This document shows, piece after piece, positions 31,990 through 42,812 of a DNA stretch of 64,000 nt. The stretch is taken from contig NC_090283.1 in assembly GCF_037392515.1 (NCBI RefSeq), positions 24,740,249 through 24,804,248 on the forward strand, written 5' to 3'. The position numbers and the translations under genes were made by a program. Every line of letters starts with the position of its first letter. Position 1 is the first letter of the stretch. Under the pieces are notes generated by a model. The model did no database searches. It was given only the letters and a program-made list of their open reading frames with translations, and was not told the origin of the DNA. This DNA is from Haliotis asinina. Lineage: Eukaryota > Mollusca > Gastropoda > Lepetellida > Haliotidae.

Positions 31990-32590
31990 CGGCATGAATA
32001 AGTTGCGTATTAAGCCAGAGGACGTGTCAGTCGGCCGTAGTCATCACCAGAGCACTTGTAAAGCAGAATGTAACGTCACGAAGAAGGGTCCACTGGCTGG
32101 ACGAAAGTCATTTCTTTTGTTCGTGACTGATAGCCAAATGTTTTGCCCTGGAGAATCTCTATCTTTTGCACAGCGGAACTTGGAAGGAGTTCTTTGAGGG
32201 TTTCACATGATCATACACTTGACATCTGTGACGATCAGATTAATGCGGAATGGACAACAATACATCACTGCCGTTCTAGACAGGGCTGCTGTACCATATT
32301 TCGATGATTGTCCCCTGAAAACAATGCTGGGCAACTTCGTTCACATTGCGTGGGGGATATTGCACCTCAAGGGGCGGTAGCATCTCTGTTTCGGCCCTTT
32401 GGAGTCACGATGTACATCCTATTGAACATATTTGGGATATTATGGATCCAGAATACAACAGAGATCTGCCACAAAGTCTTGATGTACTGGAACAAACAAT
32501 CTATCAAAAGTGGAAAGCACACACTCCTACCCAGAGTTCCATGCGGAGAGCCATCACAGTATCTCTGCCACAGGCCAGAAAGATGTGACG
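31990..32590 (+). pseudogene. Tc1-like transposase pseudogene
   Basis: Fragments in several frames follow the order of a Tc1 transposase. FLLFVTDSQ stands for the first catalytic block (consensus vlFtDES). LMRNGQQYITAVLDRAAVPY precedes a decayed QDNARPH block (ENNAGQLRSH). HPIEHIWDIMD is the hallmark third block (consensus NPIEHLWDxxxR), followed by DLPQSLDVLEQTIYQKWKAH. Several frameshifts separate the blocks and catalytic residues are lost in the first two. No terminal repeats identified. Old and inactive. Confidence 0.7.
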
Positions 32591-33153
32591 ATTCCTCACA
32601 TTTTACACAGTCCATTTAAAACTACATATACAATTTCTTAACTTCTTTATTTTTGATGAGTCTACATATCAAATTAAACATCGTTGTTGAAATGGTTTAG
32701 TTTCACTGAGAAACTATCCTAAAACGTGTAACACTATTTCGATTTGCGCATCGATCCTTTGTTTACATGGGTTACACGTGTTGTTATCGAAGCCTAATGG
32801 GAGCAAAGGATGAAGCCGGTTTGAAAAATAAATATGTATTGTCATAAACCCTACTGACGCAGTTGCAGAACATTTTAGTAACAGTGTAATACAATATAAA
32901 AACCACGTCGTATCGCTTCCGTTATAAAATGCCAGTCTCAACTTATTTATGAATATGCGCATTTGTTTACAAATAAGAGAAAAGTCCGGTCACGTGATAT
33001 GCAAATTAGCCCGTGGCAGTGATGTCATCGCAGCGCCGGAGTGTGTGGAACGCATTGCCTCAACGATAGATCGCATATCGCATAGTCCGTGAAGAGGAGG
33101 ATCAGAGATGACATTGCACTTGACGGAAGTTACACTAGCTATTGGCATAATGG
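32591..33153. other. No gene seen
   Basis: AT-rich unique sequence; probably includes the 3' part of the decayed transposon. Confidence 0.35.
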
Positions 33154-33262
33154 ACCATTTAATACTTGTGTGATTTGTTTGAGGATTGTTTCCAAGAATC
33201 TTGAAAATGACTGGGAAAGTTAACGTCATTCGACCATAGATACAAGAGGTAACAAATGAATC
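33154..33262 (+). repeat. Dispersed repeat D2, copy 2
   Basis: TGTGTGATTTGTTTGAGGAT, AAGAATCTTGAAAATGA and TCGACCATAGATACAAGA match the copy in the C1q intron at 30,049-30,153. Confidence 0.65.
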
Positions 33263-33824
33263 ATGTTTGCCATGTCTGTTTCACCCATGCCAATCTAGGT
33301 TAGAATTGAGTTTCTTGAGAGGCATTTAGAAGTCGGTATTCTAGTATACGACAAAATGTTATGGATGTCAACTTCTTCTTTATTGTTTTTTTCACAACGT
33401 TTCTGGGCTATTCCTTGCCCCTTCGTCTGGTGGATGCTAACAGTTAAACAGGATATACATACTAGTAATGTACATGAAGCCAGAGTGGTGATTTTAAGCA
33501 TGTATATACAATTAAAACATGGCAAGTGAAAAGAGAATTAAAATATACAAAAGCTGGCATGGTGTTGTCACAATGGATTATGCAATAGAAGCCAATGTTT
33601 TTGATTGGTGGGGGGTTGGGGTGGGGGGAATGAAAGTGTAACAATATACAAAAGCTAGGATAAGATACTTAGGGTAGGATGATGCTGTAACATTGGATTA
33701 GCAGGTGATTGGTGAAGCGGTTGCGTCTAATTGATTTCCCAGACATTGGTAAATCCCTTGGTCTCTGTTCATATGTGAGACCACGATGTAGGAACATATC
33801 GAATCATCGCAAAGAACAACTCCA
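33263..33824. other. No gene seen
   Basis: ACAATATACAAAAGCTAG-like phrases recur near 33,545 and 33,645, a short local duplication. A G-rich run (GGTTGGGGTGGGGGG) lies at about 33,614. Confidence 0.35.
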
Positions 33825-34545
33825 ATTGTTCCACCTCAAGCATCTGTCATACCTCAAGGACCTAAAACAGCACAGTGAATTGTTCCATCTCAAACAAAAA
33901 TGTCACACCTCATAAACCTAACACTGCACAGTGAATGGTTTCATCTTAAACATCTGTCACACCCCAAGGACCTAACACTACACAGTGAATTGTTCAACCT
34001 CAAACATCTGTCACACCTCAACCTCAAACATCTGTCACACCCCAAGGACCTAACACTACACAGTGAATTGTTCAACCTCAAACATCTGTCACACCTCAAC
34101 CTCAAACATCTGTCACACCCCAAGGACCTAACACTACACAGTGAATTGTTCAACCTCAAACATCTGTCACACCTCAACCTCAAACATCTGTCACATCTCA
34201 AGGACCTAACACTACACAGTGAATTGTTCCACATCAAACTAATGTCATACCTCAAGAACCTAACACTACATGGTGAATTGTTCAACCTCAAACATCTGTC
34301 ACACCTCTAAGACATAACTGCAGAGTAAATTGTTCCACCTTAAACATCTCACACCTCAAGAACCTAACACTGCAGAGTGAATTGTTCCACCTCGAACATC
34401 TGTCACAGCTCAAGGACTAACACTACACAGTGAATTGTTCCACTTCGAACATCTGTCACACCTCAAGGATCTAACACTACACAGTGAATTGTTCCACCTC
34501 AAACATCTGTCACACCTTAAGGACCTAACACTGTTCCAACTCAAC
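33825..34545. repeat. Minisatellite, 54-bp units with 72-bp higher order
   Basis: Units combine CTCAAGGACCTAACACTACA, CAGTGAATTGTTCCACCTC and AAACATCTGTCACAC. Some units carry an extra ACCTCAACCTCAAACATCTG, making about 72 bp. Because both lengths are multiples of three, the plus strand keeps an 18-residue Leu-patterned frame (HLKDLTLHSELFHLKHLS) and stays open for 136 codons. I regard it as a minisatellite, not a protein. Confidence 0.85.
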
Positions 34546-35013
34546 AACTGGGACACCTGAGGTCCCCATTAGTTTGACCTGTTCTGTGCTTCAATCCCTT
34601 GCTGCTCTAGAAGGATGAAAGGTATACAGACCAATGCCACAAAGACATACACCAGATTCCTCCTCATTTTTTTAATATCCATCAAGGCAAAAATGAAACA
34701 ATAAACAGCTCAAAAACAGTCGGATTCAATACAACATCTGTGTATATGAGTAAAAAAGTTATACATGTGCTGAGCACAAATTTGCAAAAACTAGCACAAA
34801 ATACAAAACAATCAACACAGTAGTATAGCAAAACAAAACAATAGCACAATACTGGACCTGTAACAGTTCTTAAGATTACACGTAATTAAACATCCAGTAC
34901 AGAGCTTCTTTGTGAGGAATTTTAGAACTTGCAAAGATGACGTAAACCAGGTTAGGTAGACACTGGATAGTCAACTTCATCTGATGTTTTGGTATTGGCA
35001 CTTGCTAGATAAT
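34546..35013. other. No gene seen
   Basis: A-rich unique DNA to the left of the large inverted-end unit. Confidence 0.4.
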
Positions 35014-36894
35014 CAGTCCGAGACGTAACGTGTACGCGAGACGGCCTATCGTCTCTTGTCCGCGAGACGGTGCGCTCCGCGGTACTAACTGAAGCGCTTC
35101 CCCCTAATTAATTCAATCACCGTGGAACCACCTCGATTGGGTGCGAACACGATGCAGGGTAATTAAAGCGTCCCGTAAAATCCCCAAGGGTGGTGGGGTA
35201 CTTGACAGTCGTGAATGAACAGGTTTTTCGATCTCGGATGCCACGCTTTCGTCATTTGCACTGAACAGATTACAACCTGCAGAATACAAGTTGTTTGTCC
35301 GACAAAATATTTACAATCATCCTAGGTTGATGCATACTTGGCCTCTGTATTTTCGATTTTTTCGGCACGTGAAAACATCGGGAAAGCAGAATACCACGCC
35401 CAAGCCCAAGGTCGGCTGTTTACACATGCCAATTACACAAAAATCAACTCATCGCTCATGAAAAGGTGATTTATTTCATTTGAATGTATTACTGGTGGAA
35501 ATGTCAACGTATTCATCTTGCAGAAAGTTACAGAATATTTTGAAACTAATACGACCCCTACCGCATCTTGCATGAATCAAAACTTTGCCAATTTCGTCAA
35601 GAGTAATCCTGCGAAAACTATTAAATCATTTGCATATTTTTCGGAAGTGACGTACGTCCATTGTGTAACTCCACACAGCACACTGAGAAAAGGGACTCGC
35701 GGTGCCAGCCAAAGCTGACATCTCGTACTGATCAAAATTAGTGTTATACTAAAATACCTGCTTCGATATTTCATTACAGCTCATGGTGTTGACATGTGGA
35801 TATCGTATCTTCCAGAGTACATATCAGTTTATGCCCGCATTAGCCGTGCATGCTGTTTTACAGAACATACAGTCCCTGTAAACGTGCGCGACTGTTTCAG
35901 CCAATCAAATGAAGCGTGAACCCCTCGTATGTGAGGTGTTATCCGAACGAAGTGAGCATGCAGTTTCATCGGTATACACACTATTTTGTAAACACATCTG
36001 AAAAAATGTTATTGATGTATGAAAATTAGGCTATGATGCATATCTCTCTGAATATCTGCACGGGTATGAATCTGCAATACTTCATTGCCCAGACGATTAC
36101 AGCAAACAGATTTGTAGTCTTACCAAACCGAACCAAATGCAAACGTTTCTGAACCTCTTGAAAGAGAAATGATGTTTCTTTTAAGACCACCGTAAATAGA
36201 TGTGCATTGTGTAAAATGACAGAAGTTGGGAAGAAAACAAACTAATTAGATGGTAACTGTTATAAGGTTTCTGGTGAGCCGCTCAAGCGGCTCACTGATC
36301 TCGTGTTTGCTTATTGCAAGTTGAGGATGGTGTTCCTCTGTACGGTCCAGCTTGCGAATGATGACTTGTTGATCATGAAAATGCATATAAGTAACTTGAA
36401 CCTAATTTATGCCTTCGGAAATTGACATGATTTGATAAAGGCATTTAAAAAAAGAAATCACACTTTGTGACATAATTTCGAAATGAAAAAAGTACGAAAA
36501 TACAAATTTAAATAAGGAAACATAACGCCCCCTGCAGGTTGTAATATCTTTCGCCCCCTCTTTCGATCAAACTCCATATGACCTGGCGGATACATTACGC
36601 ATTCGGTAAGATCATGTTAAGTCTACAAATCATCATTTTCTGAAGAATTGTGCATCATGTCGGCGATTTGCGTAACATCCCTCATCCTGGAAGACATCAT
36701 TCCTCCATCCCCTTCAGTGTGCACAGTATATTCAGGTAAGAATGTGTTGTTTCACTTACCCTGTACACATACAGGCAACTTCAATTAGATCGAATACATA
36801 CGTATTTGCATACATACCCTTTCTACAACAAAACTAACAACACACATTACCAGATCTACTTCAGGTAAAAACTGGGACTTTCTTGTTTACACAT

Positions 36895-37545
36895 ATTCTA
36901 TGTATATGCTTGAAACAGAAAAGGTTTTCGTTCCTGGAAGACAGCATGGCCAGTGGAAGACAACCAGCCCCGTGTATAATCCTGCATGCTGCGTTGGACT
37001 GGGAACGGCCAAATGCCCGTTTCCGCCAGGAGTCAGCAGAATGAGGGAACACGCACATTCCTGAGAACATTGCATTATTTGTTATAAAAACGAAAATGTA
37101 TGAAGCTTTCACTGAATGTTTTAGATGTATCACAGTATGTAGTACAGCTATGGTTATGAAACACAGGTACATATTTCAAATACATCAGTGCGGCGAATTG
37201 TGCTTGTCTTGGTTCATCTTTTTGGCCGAATGCAACACAATTAACTTTCATTTGGATTACGCAATTTATTGTATCACACACGTGACACTGGAGTGAAGGC
37301 TGGGCCGAACGCGGCCAGGCATAGTTAATGACTGTAGTTGGGTATCACTGCATATACAGGTGGAGACAGGCAACAGGTGTGATGCAGTACAGCACGTTAC
37401 TTCAGGGTGTGTACATCTAATGAGTTTGCAGACAGTTTACACGGCTATCTGGTGGACACGGGGGGCGATTGTGCAATTTCCTGTTTACGGTGCCTTTGTC
37501 GTTCGAGGTATATTTTATGATAGCTTGAAAACACATAATTAAATG
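36895..37545 (+). repeat. Internal duplication, left copy
   Basis: Diverged direct duplicate of 38,033-38,636 inside the 6.9-kb unit. Shared blocks are CTGGAAGACAGCATGGCCAG, TTTCACTGAATGTTTTA, GCGGCGAATTGT and CACGGCTATCTGGTGGACAC. Two blocks also match as peptides: VFVPGRQHGQWKTT, and AIVQFPVYGAFVVRG. A possible short upstream exon (36,657-36,735, ATG to TTCAG|GTAAGA) would join in phase to the first block through TGAAACAG|AA. That frame then ends at a stop. Gene status unproven. Confidence 0.5.
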
Positions 37546-38032
37546 CTAATTATATGTATTCCGTTTCCTGTTTGTGTTTGATAATCTGTGAAAGGCCACA
37601 GAAATGTTTATTTTGTGGTGACAAATATTCAAGTCGCATGGAGGTGGGCAAAATAGCGTTTTCTTACTTCATTCCGATTGAACTGATCACGTGATAACGA
37701 TCTCTCACGTGATAATGAGATGACATATTTATGAGGAAGAAAGGAATAAAATTGTTCCAGATGATTACAAACTCAAAATATTGTCCATAGCATTACTGAT
37801 CGACGACTTATAAACAGATTTTTATTGCTTAATGTTATAATGCTTTTCAAAGTGTTCTGTTTTGGTATGAAGGAGTTATTCTTGTACTGATTATCTTCGA
37901 AGAGTACTTGAAAGTGCTGTGCGTCGTTGTCAACACTATCATCGGCTTTCCTATCTTTTACTTTGGTAGATGATTTAAACAGTATTCATAGATAAAAACA
38001 ATACATTCAAAGCCAACACAGAAATATATATT

Positions 38033-38636
38033 TTATGTATATGCGTGAAATAGGAAGGGTTTTCCTTCCTGGACGACAGCATGGACAGGGGAAGACAACC
38101 AGACCCAGCTACAGTCCAGCATGTTGGTTTGGACAGCCTTTTCAGCCATCATCTGCAGAATGAAGAAATATGTGTGTACCAGGGAGTTTTGCATTATTTG
38201 TCATTATTACGTAACCTTTCACTGAATGTTTTATATGTATTTAGTATAACTATGGAAGTAGTTATATATTCTCGGACACAGGTGCATGTTCAAAATTCTT
38301 CAGTACGGCGAATTGTATTTGTCCCCTGACAGAATGAAACACAAATAAATTTCACACAGATGATGCAATATCACACACGACACTGTTTTCCAACAATGAT
38401 TAAGCCGGAATGAAGAGGATGCAGTCAGGCGTAGTTTATGACTGCAGTTGATTAGCCCTGAATATACAGGTAGGAGACTGGATACCCATTTATTGGGTTT
38501 GGAGACAGTTGACACGGCTGTCTTGTGGACACTGCCAGCCACTGTGCAGTTTCCTGCTGACGATGCTTTTATCGTCCGTGGTAAACTTAAAAACGCACAA
38601 TTAAATGCTAACTATTTTGTTTGGTGTTGTTAAGCT
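38033..38636 (+). repeat. Internal duplication, right copy
   Basis: Counterpart of 36,895-37,545 with CTGGACGACAGCATGGACAG, TTTCACTGAATGTTTTA, GTACGGCGAATTGT and CACGGCTGTCTTGTGGACAC. Peptide blocks are VFLPGRQHGQGKTT and ATVQFPADDAFIVRG. Both copies place a GT directly after the VRG codons (CGAG|GTATAT and CGTG|GTAAAC). Confidence 0.5.
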
Positions 38637-38797
38637 GGTAAAAGACAGAATCATGTTTATTCAGTTGTGACAAAAATTCAGTTGATATGTAGGTGAGCAA
38701 AATCTGCTCAGGGAAGTGGCATCTTCCGTGTGTAACAGGGATGGCTCGACTGATTTTATTGCTGCAGTTGACTAATAATACAGCTTTGAAACAATGT

Positions 38798-39391
38798 CAG
38801 TCTAAGTAAACTCAGTCTCAATGTTATTCCTTAAACACCACCACTGAGTTTAACAAAACCTAGCAGAAGGTCGCATCAGGCAACCTTTGAGCGACCTATG
38901 ACCGTCCAATCAATAGCGAGACGGTTATATAGATTTAACCAATCAGACAACGGCTACTACTTAGGGGCACAGATCTCTCCACAAACAACAATCCGCAGAA
39001 AATACAGATATTTGACCTGCGATATATACGCTTTGGGGTTTCTGTTTACATGGTGACCATTGGCTAATATTTCTGCAAGATGAGATCCCTTGAATATTGC
39101 CAAAACACTGTTTTCGGAGACAGTTAACTCTGTTGTCATGGTTGTAATGTGCGCCGTGTGAATCACCCAGAAGCGATCATACGCTAAATAACATTCGGAA
39201 TCGTTCGGGTACGAACCTTTTCGAGATAAAAAGTTCAAAAGGTGTGTGCGAATGTCCACTTTCGCGATTTGGAAAGCTGTGTTCTGATTGGTCAGTCCCA
39301 AAGGTTACCTGACGCGACCTCCCATAAGGTTTTGTTAGACTCAGTAATGGAGCGTAAGGAAAAGTACTGAGGCTAAGTTTACTTAGACTGG
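38798..39391. mobile_element. 594-bp MITE with long inverted repeats
   Basis: Arms of about 92 bp at 38,798-38,889 and 39,299-39,391 are inverted copies: CAGTCTAAGTAAACTCAG against CAGTCTAAGTAAACTTAG, then AACAAAACC and AGGTCGC(A/G)TCAGG. A second inner pair (AACCAATCAGACAACGG against GACCAATCAGAACACAG) extends the arms. GAAACAAT lies at 38,788-38,795 and 39,392-39,399. On the left two bases (GT) separate it from the element, so the 8-bp duplication is likely but not exact. Eight bases and a CAG start would suit hAT. No coding capacity. Lies inside the 6.9-kb unit, so it is the younger insertion. Confidence 0.7.
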
Positions 39392-39604
39392 AAACAATAT
39401 ATATGAATACATAAATGTCCGTCTAAATAACTCTTTTTTTTATCACATTCACGTCATCTGTTTAAAAGTGGAGAAATCGCATTTCTATAACATTACGTGT
39501 TGATGACAATGACATAAAACTTAAGGAAATGAGTGGTAATTCCTGCATGCAGTGTGTTCAAGAATACATTTTGCTTAAACTATTAAAGATCATGCAGTCC
39601 TCCG

Positions 39605-41640
39605 AAGTTACTTACCACTTGATGCGACTGAACATATTGAGCACCGGGTCTGCTCCCGTGGCAAAAGGCGTCTCTCGTAGTCGTAACGATCTTGTGGGTA
39701 AGGTTTGAGTGTCTGACGAGCAGTGGGAGGAAAGTAGATGTGTTTCATCGCGATTGTACACCTATGTGCATTCGTGTACACGAACAAGTACTTATACGAG
39801 GTAAATCTGCATGGAACAAGCTTTCAGAAAATATAAAGATCATGTTTGTGTGAAATGTGCACATAGGTGAAAATTGCCGTCAAAAACTGACTACTTTTGT
39901 TCGTGCTTCTGGGAAGCGTCTCTGGTACGCGTAACGAAATTGTGAGGACGCTGTGTGTGTCTGTGACGAGCGGTGGGTGGAAAGTAGATGTGTTTCATCG
40001 CGATTGTACACCTATGTGCATTCGTGTACACGAACAAGTACTTATACGAGGTAAATCTGCATGGAACAAGCTTTCAGAAAATATAAAGATCATGTTTGTG
40101 TGAAATGTGCACATAGGTGAAAATTGCCGTCAAAAACTGACTACTTTTGTTCGTGCTTCTGGGTAGCGTCTCTCGTACGCGTAACGAAATTGTGAGGACG
40201 CTGTGTGTGTCTGTGACGAGCGGTGGGTGGAAAGTAGATGTGTTTCATCGCGATTGTACACCTATGTGCATTCGTGTACACGAACAAGTACTTATACGAG
40301 GTAAATCTGCATGGAACAAGCTTTCAGAAAATATAAAGATCATGTTTGTGTGAAATGTGCACATAGGTGAAAATTGCCGTCAAAAACTGACTACTTTTGT
40401 TCGTGCTTCTGGGTAGCGTCTCTCGTACGCGTAACGAAATTGTGAGGACGCTGTGTGTCTGTGACGAGCGGTGGGTGGAAAGTAGATGTGTTTCATCGCG
40501 ATTGTACACCTATGTGCATTCGTGTACACGAACAAGTACTTATACGAGGTAAATCTGCATGGAACAAGCTTTCAGAAAATATAAAGATCATGTTTGTGTG
40601 AAATGTGCACATAGGTGAAAATTGCCGTCAAAAACTGACTACTTTTGTTCGTGCTTCTGGGTAGCGTCTCTCGTACGCGTAACGAAATTGTGAGGCCGTT
40701 TGTGTGTCTGTGACGAGCGGTGGGTGGAAAGTAGATGTGTTTCATCGCGATTGTACACCTATGTGCATTCGTGTACACGAACAAGTACTTATACGAGGTA
40801 AATCTGCGTGGAATAAGCTTTCAGAAAATATAAAGATCATGTTTGTGTGAAATGTGCACATAGGTGAAAATTGCCGTCAAAAACTGACTACTTTTGTTCG
40901 TGCTTCTGGGTAGCGTCTCTCGTACGCGTAACGAAATTGTGAGGACGCTGTGTGTGTCTGTGACGAGCGGTGGGTGGAAAGTAGATGTGTTTCATCGCGA
41001 TTGTACACCTATGTGCATTCGTGTACACGAACAAGTACTTATACGAGGTAAATCTGCATGGAACAAGCTTTCAGAAAATATAAAGATCATGTTTGTGTGA
41101 AATGTGCACATAGGTGAAAATTGCCGTCAAAAACTGACTACTTTTGTTCGTGCTTCTGGGAAGCGTCTCTGGTACGCGTAACGAAATTGTGAGGACGCTG
41201 TGTGTGTCTGTGACGAGCGGTGGGAGGAAGGTTGGTTTGTTTCAACACGATTGTACACCTATGTGCGTTAATGTACACGAACACGTACATGTACGAGGTA
41301 AATCTGCGTTGAATAAGCTTTCAGAAAATATCGCAAGAAATATTCGCCATGTACATTACGCACGCTTTACACAGTCTCAGACTCACGACGGATGTTTTGA
41401 CTGGGCAATTTAGTCAGGCATCAGTTACCTCCCATTAATGACACGCGAGACGATTCGCGCGGTTTCGAAGAAAGTAAACATGTTTCAACACAATAACAAA
41501 CAGGTGTGCGTTGGTGTGCATCGAAAGCTGCATATATATTATGAATCTACGATAAATGAGCTTTCAGAAAATACTAAATGTAAGTTTCTGAAAATTATGC
41601 ACATAGGTGAAATTCGCAGTTGAATATCGCCAATTTTTGC
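39605..41640. repeat. 250-bp tandem array, about eight units
   Basis: Units start at roughly 39,647, 39,897, 40,147, 40,397, 40,645, 40,894, 41,144 and 41,394, with spacing of 248-250 bp. Units 2 to 6 are nearly identical; the first and the last two are diverged. Each unit contains TCTCGTACGCGTAACGA, related to the subterminal GTACGCGTAACGGGA next to the right inverted end of the host unit. A 68-codon frame opens in most units (TTG start) and is still traceable in the diverged last units. Confidence 0.9.
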
Positions 41641-41914
41641 TCAAATTTTGCACATTTTTGTCACTTTTTGACAATTTAATTTCCTCTTTTTATGTTTTCA
41701 TTCACGTCATCCAATAACTTGACCATCTGTCAATGACTGTAGCAAATTTTGTTTAATTATTTTCACAAATAACAATTTTAGACATGTTTTTGTGTGACAT
41801 GCAGAATTTCTCTCTCTGTGATCAGGGAGTCACGCGTATGAGTGACCCCCTCTCAGGTAGTCACTTGTACGCGTAACGGGAGACCGTCTCGCGTACACGT
41901 TACGTCCTCTACTG
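41641..41914. other. Right subterminal region of the 6.9-kb unit
   Basis: T-rich DNA, then GTCACGCGTATGAGTGACCC and GTCACTTGTACGCGTAACGG before the inverted end. No gene. Confidence 0.5.
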
Positions 41915-41967
41915 ATAATAGTGTTAGTACCTATACCGAAACATCAAAAGAAATTTCAACTTAATGA

Positions 41968-42152
41968 GCCGTTGAATTAGTTTAGTTTTAAGCTGCACTC
42001 AGCAATATTCCAGCTATATGGCGTGGTCTGTAAACAATCAAGTCTGGACCTGACAATTCAGTGATTAGCAGCATGAGGCTCATCACCTTTAGATGCCTCT
42101 TATGACAAGCATGGGTTAGTGAACATCAGTTCTCACCCGGATCTTCACAAAG
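41968..42152 (-). repeat. SINE-A copy, shortened
   Basis: TTAGTTTTAAGCTGCACTCA, CAGCTATATGGCGTGGTCTG, then an internal deletion to GATGCCTCTTATGACAAGCA and a CCCGGATCTTCAC head. Confidence 0.75.
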
Positions 42153-42191
42153 TCTTAAACATAATACCACTCTCAAAAGTTACCAGACCAG

Positions 42192-42372
42192 CTGGAAAGT
42201 AGTCTGTTGTACAGACCCTGAAGTATATATATCCAAGAAAGCCCACGCAAGTCTAGCTTTCCTTAGCTTCAGGAAGAAAGTCTCAGGGCTCCAATTCATT
42301 ATACTATTTTTTTTCACTATGAACGTTTTTTCAGTAAAATATGTTCATTTCAGAGACCAGCTGTTAGTCTAG
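42192..42372 (-). repeat. Dispersed repeat D1, copy 2
   Basis: Reverse-complement counterpart of 16,154-16,357. It has CAGACCCTGAAGTATATATA, GTCTCAGGGCTCCAATTCAT and CAGTAAAATATGTTCATTTC. Confidence 0.7.
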
Positions 42373-42734
42373 CTGGAAAGTTGCCAGTCCAGAATTTTCT
42401 GGATTAAGAAAAGTAATGAGAAGGCAAATAAGAGGAAAGAAACTGGTTCAAGTTTCCAAATCTGTTTCAGTCAAGGCTTTAGTCATTATCCTCAAAGGCG
42501 AGCAACTTTTTAAAACTGACTGTCAGGTAGCAAACAGACCATTCCGGACAGTCGGGCAAGCTGGAGTTTGCAATGCTGACTCATGGTGCAGTAACCATGG
42601 TAACCATATATGAATACACAATGCCGTTAAGAAAGTGGTCAAATGTAACAAGTGTTATATTTGGGATTAACACCACGGAAAGTGCTATCCCAAATCCCAA
42701 ATATAACATAAGTAAGCATATATATAGATTACCC

Positions 42735-42812
42735 ACGTGCATGCATGCACAGGCGCACACGCACCCACATACATACACACATAAACATGCGCACGCATAC
42801 ACACACACAGAT
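42735..42812. repeat. CA-rich imperfect microsatellite
   Basis: GCATGCACAGGCGCACACGC and following CACA/CATA runs; Cys/Val and His/Thr frames across it are artefacts. Confidence 0.8.

Larger units (their letters stand above)
35014..41914. mobile_element. 6.9-kb unit with terminal inverted repeats, unclassified
   Basis: The left end starts CAGTCCGAG, and the right end reverse-complemented starts CAGTAGAGG. Both then share the identical 23 bp at 35,022-35,044 and 41,884-41,906 (contains GACGTAACGTGTACGCGAGA). ATAAT flanks both sides (35,009-35,013 and 41,915-41,919); GATAAT if the terminal G is counted as target. Interior from left to right: unique DNA, a diverged direct duplication (36.9-37.5 and 38.0-38.6), a 594-bp MITE and a 250-bp tandem array (39.6-41.6). 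No transposase, integrase, polymerase or capsid frame is visible, so the family cannot be named. Non-autonomous element is the simplest reading; a chance inverted repeat is unlikely at 23 identical bases plus flanking duplication. Confidence 0.6.

Noticed and set aside
33900-34310. Leucine-rich-repeat protein
   Set aside because: The 136-codon frame lies wholly within a minisatellite, has no flanking coding sequence, and breaks at both ends.
39605-41640. CRISPR-like array
   Set aside because: The units are 250 bp with no distinct spacers, in a eukaryotic genome. It is an ordinary tandem array. The same holds for the 27-bp and 31-39 bp arrays.
35014-41914. Reading the 6.9-kb unit as a Polinton-type virus-like element because of the short target duplication
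   Set aside because: Too short, and none of the hallmark genes of that group is visible. The flanking duplication is 5 bp if the terminal G belongs to the element.
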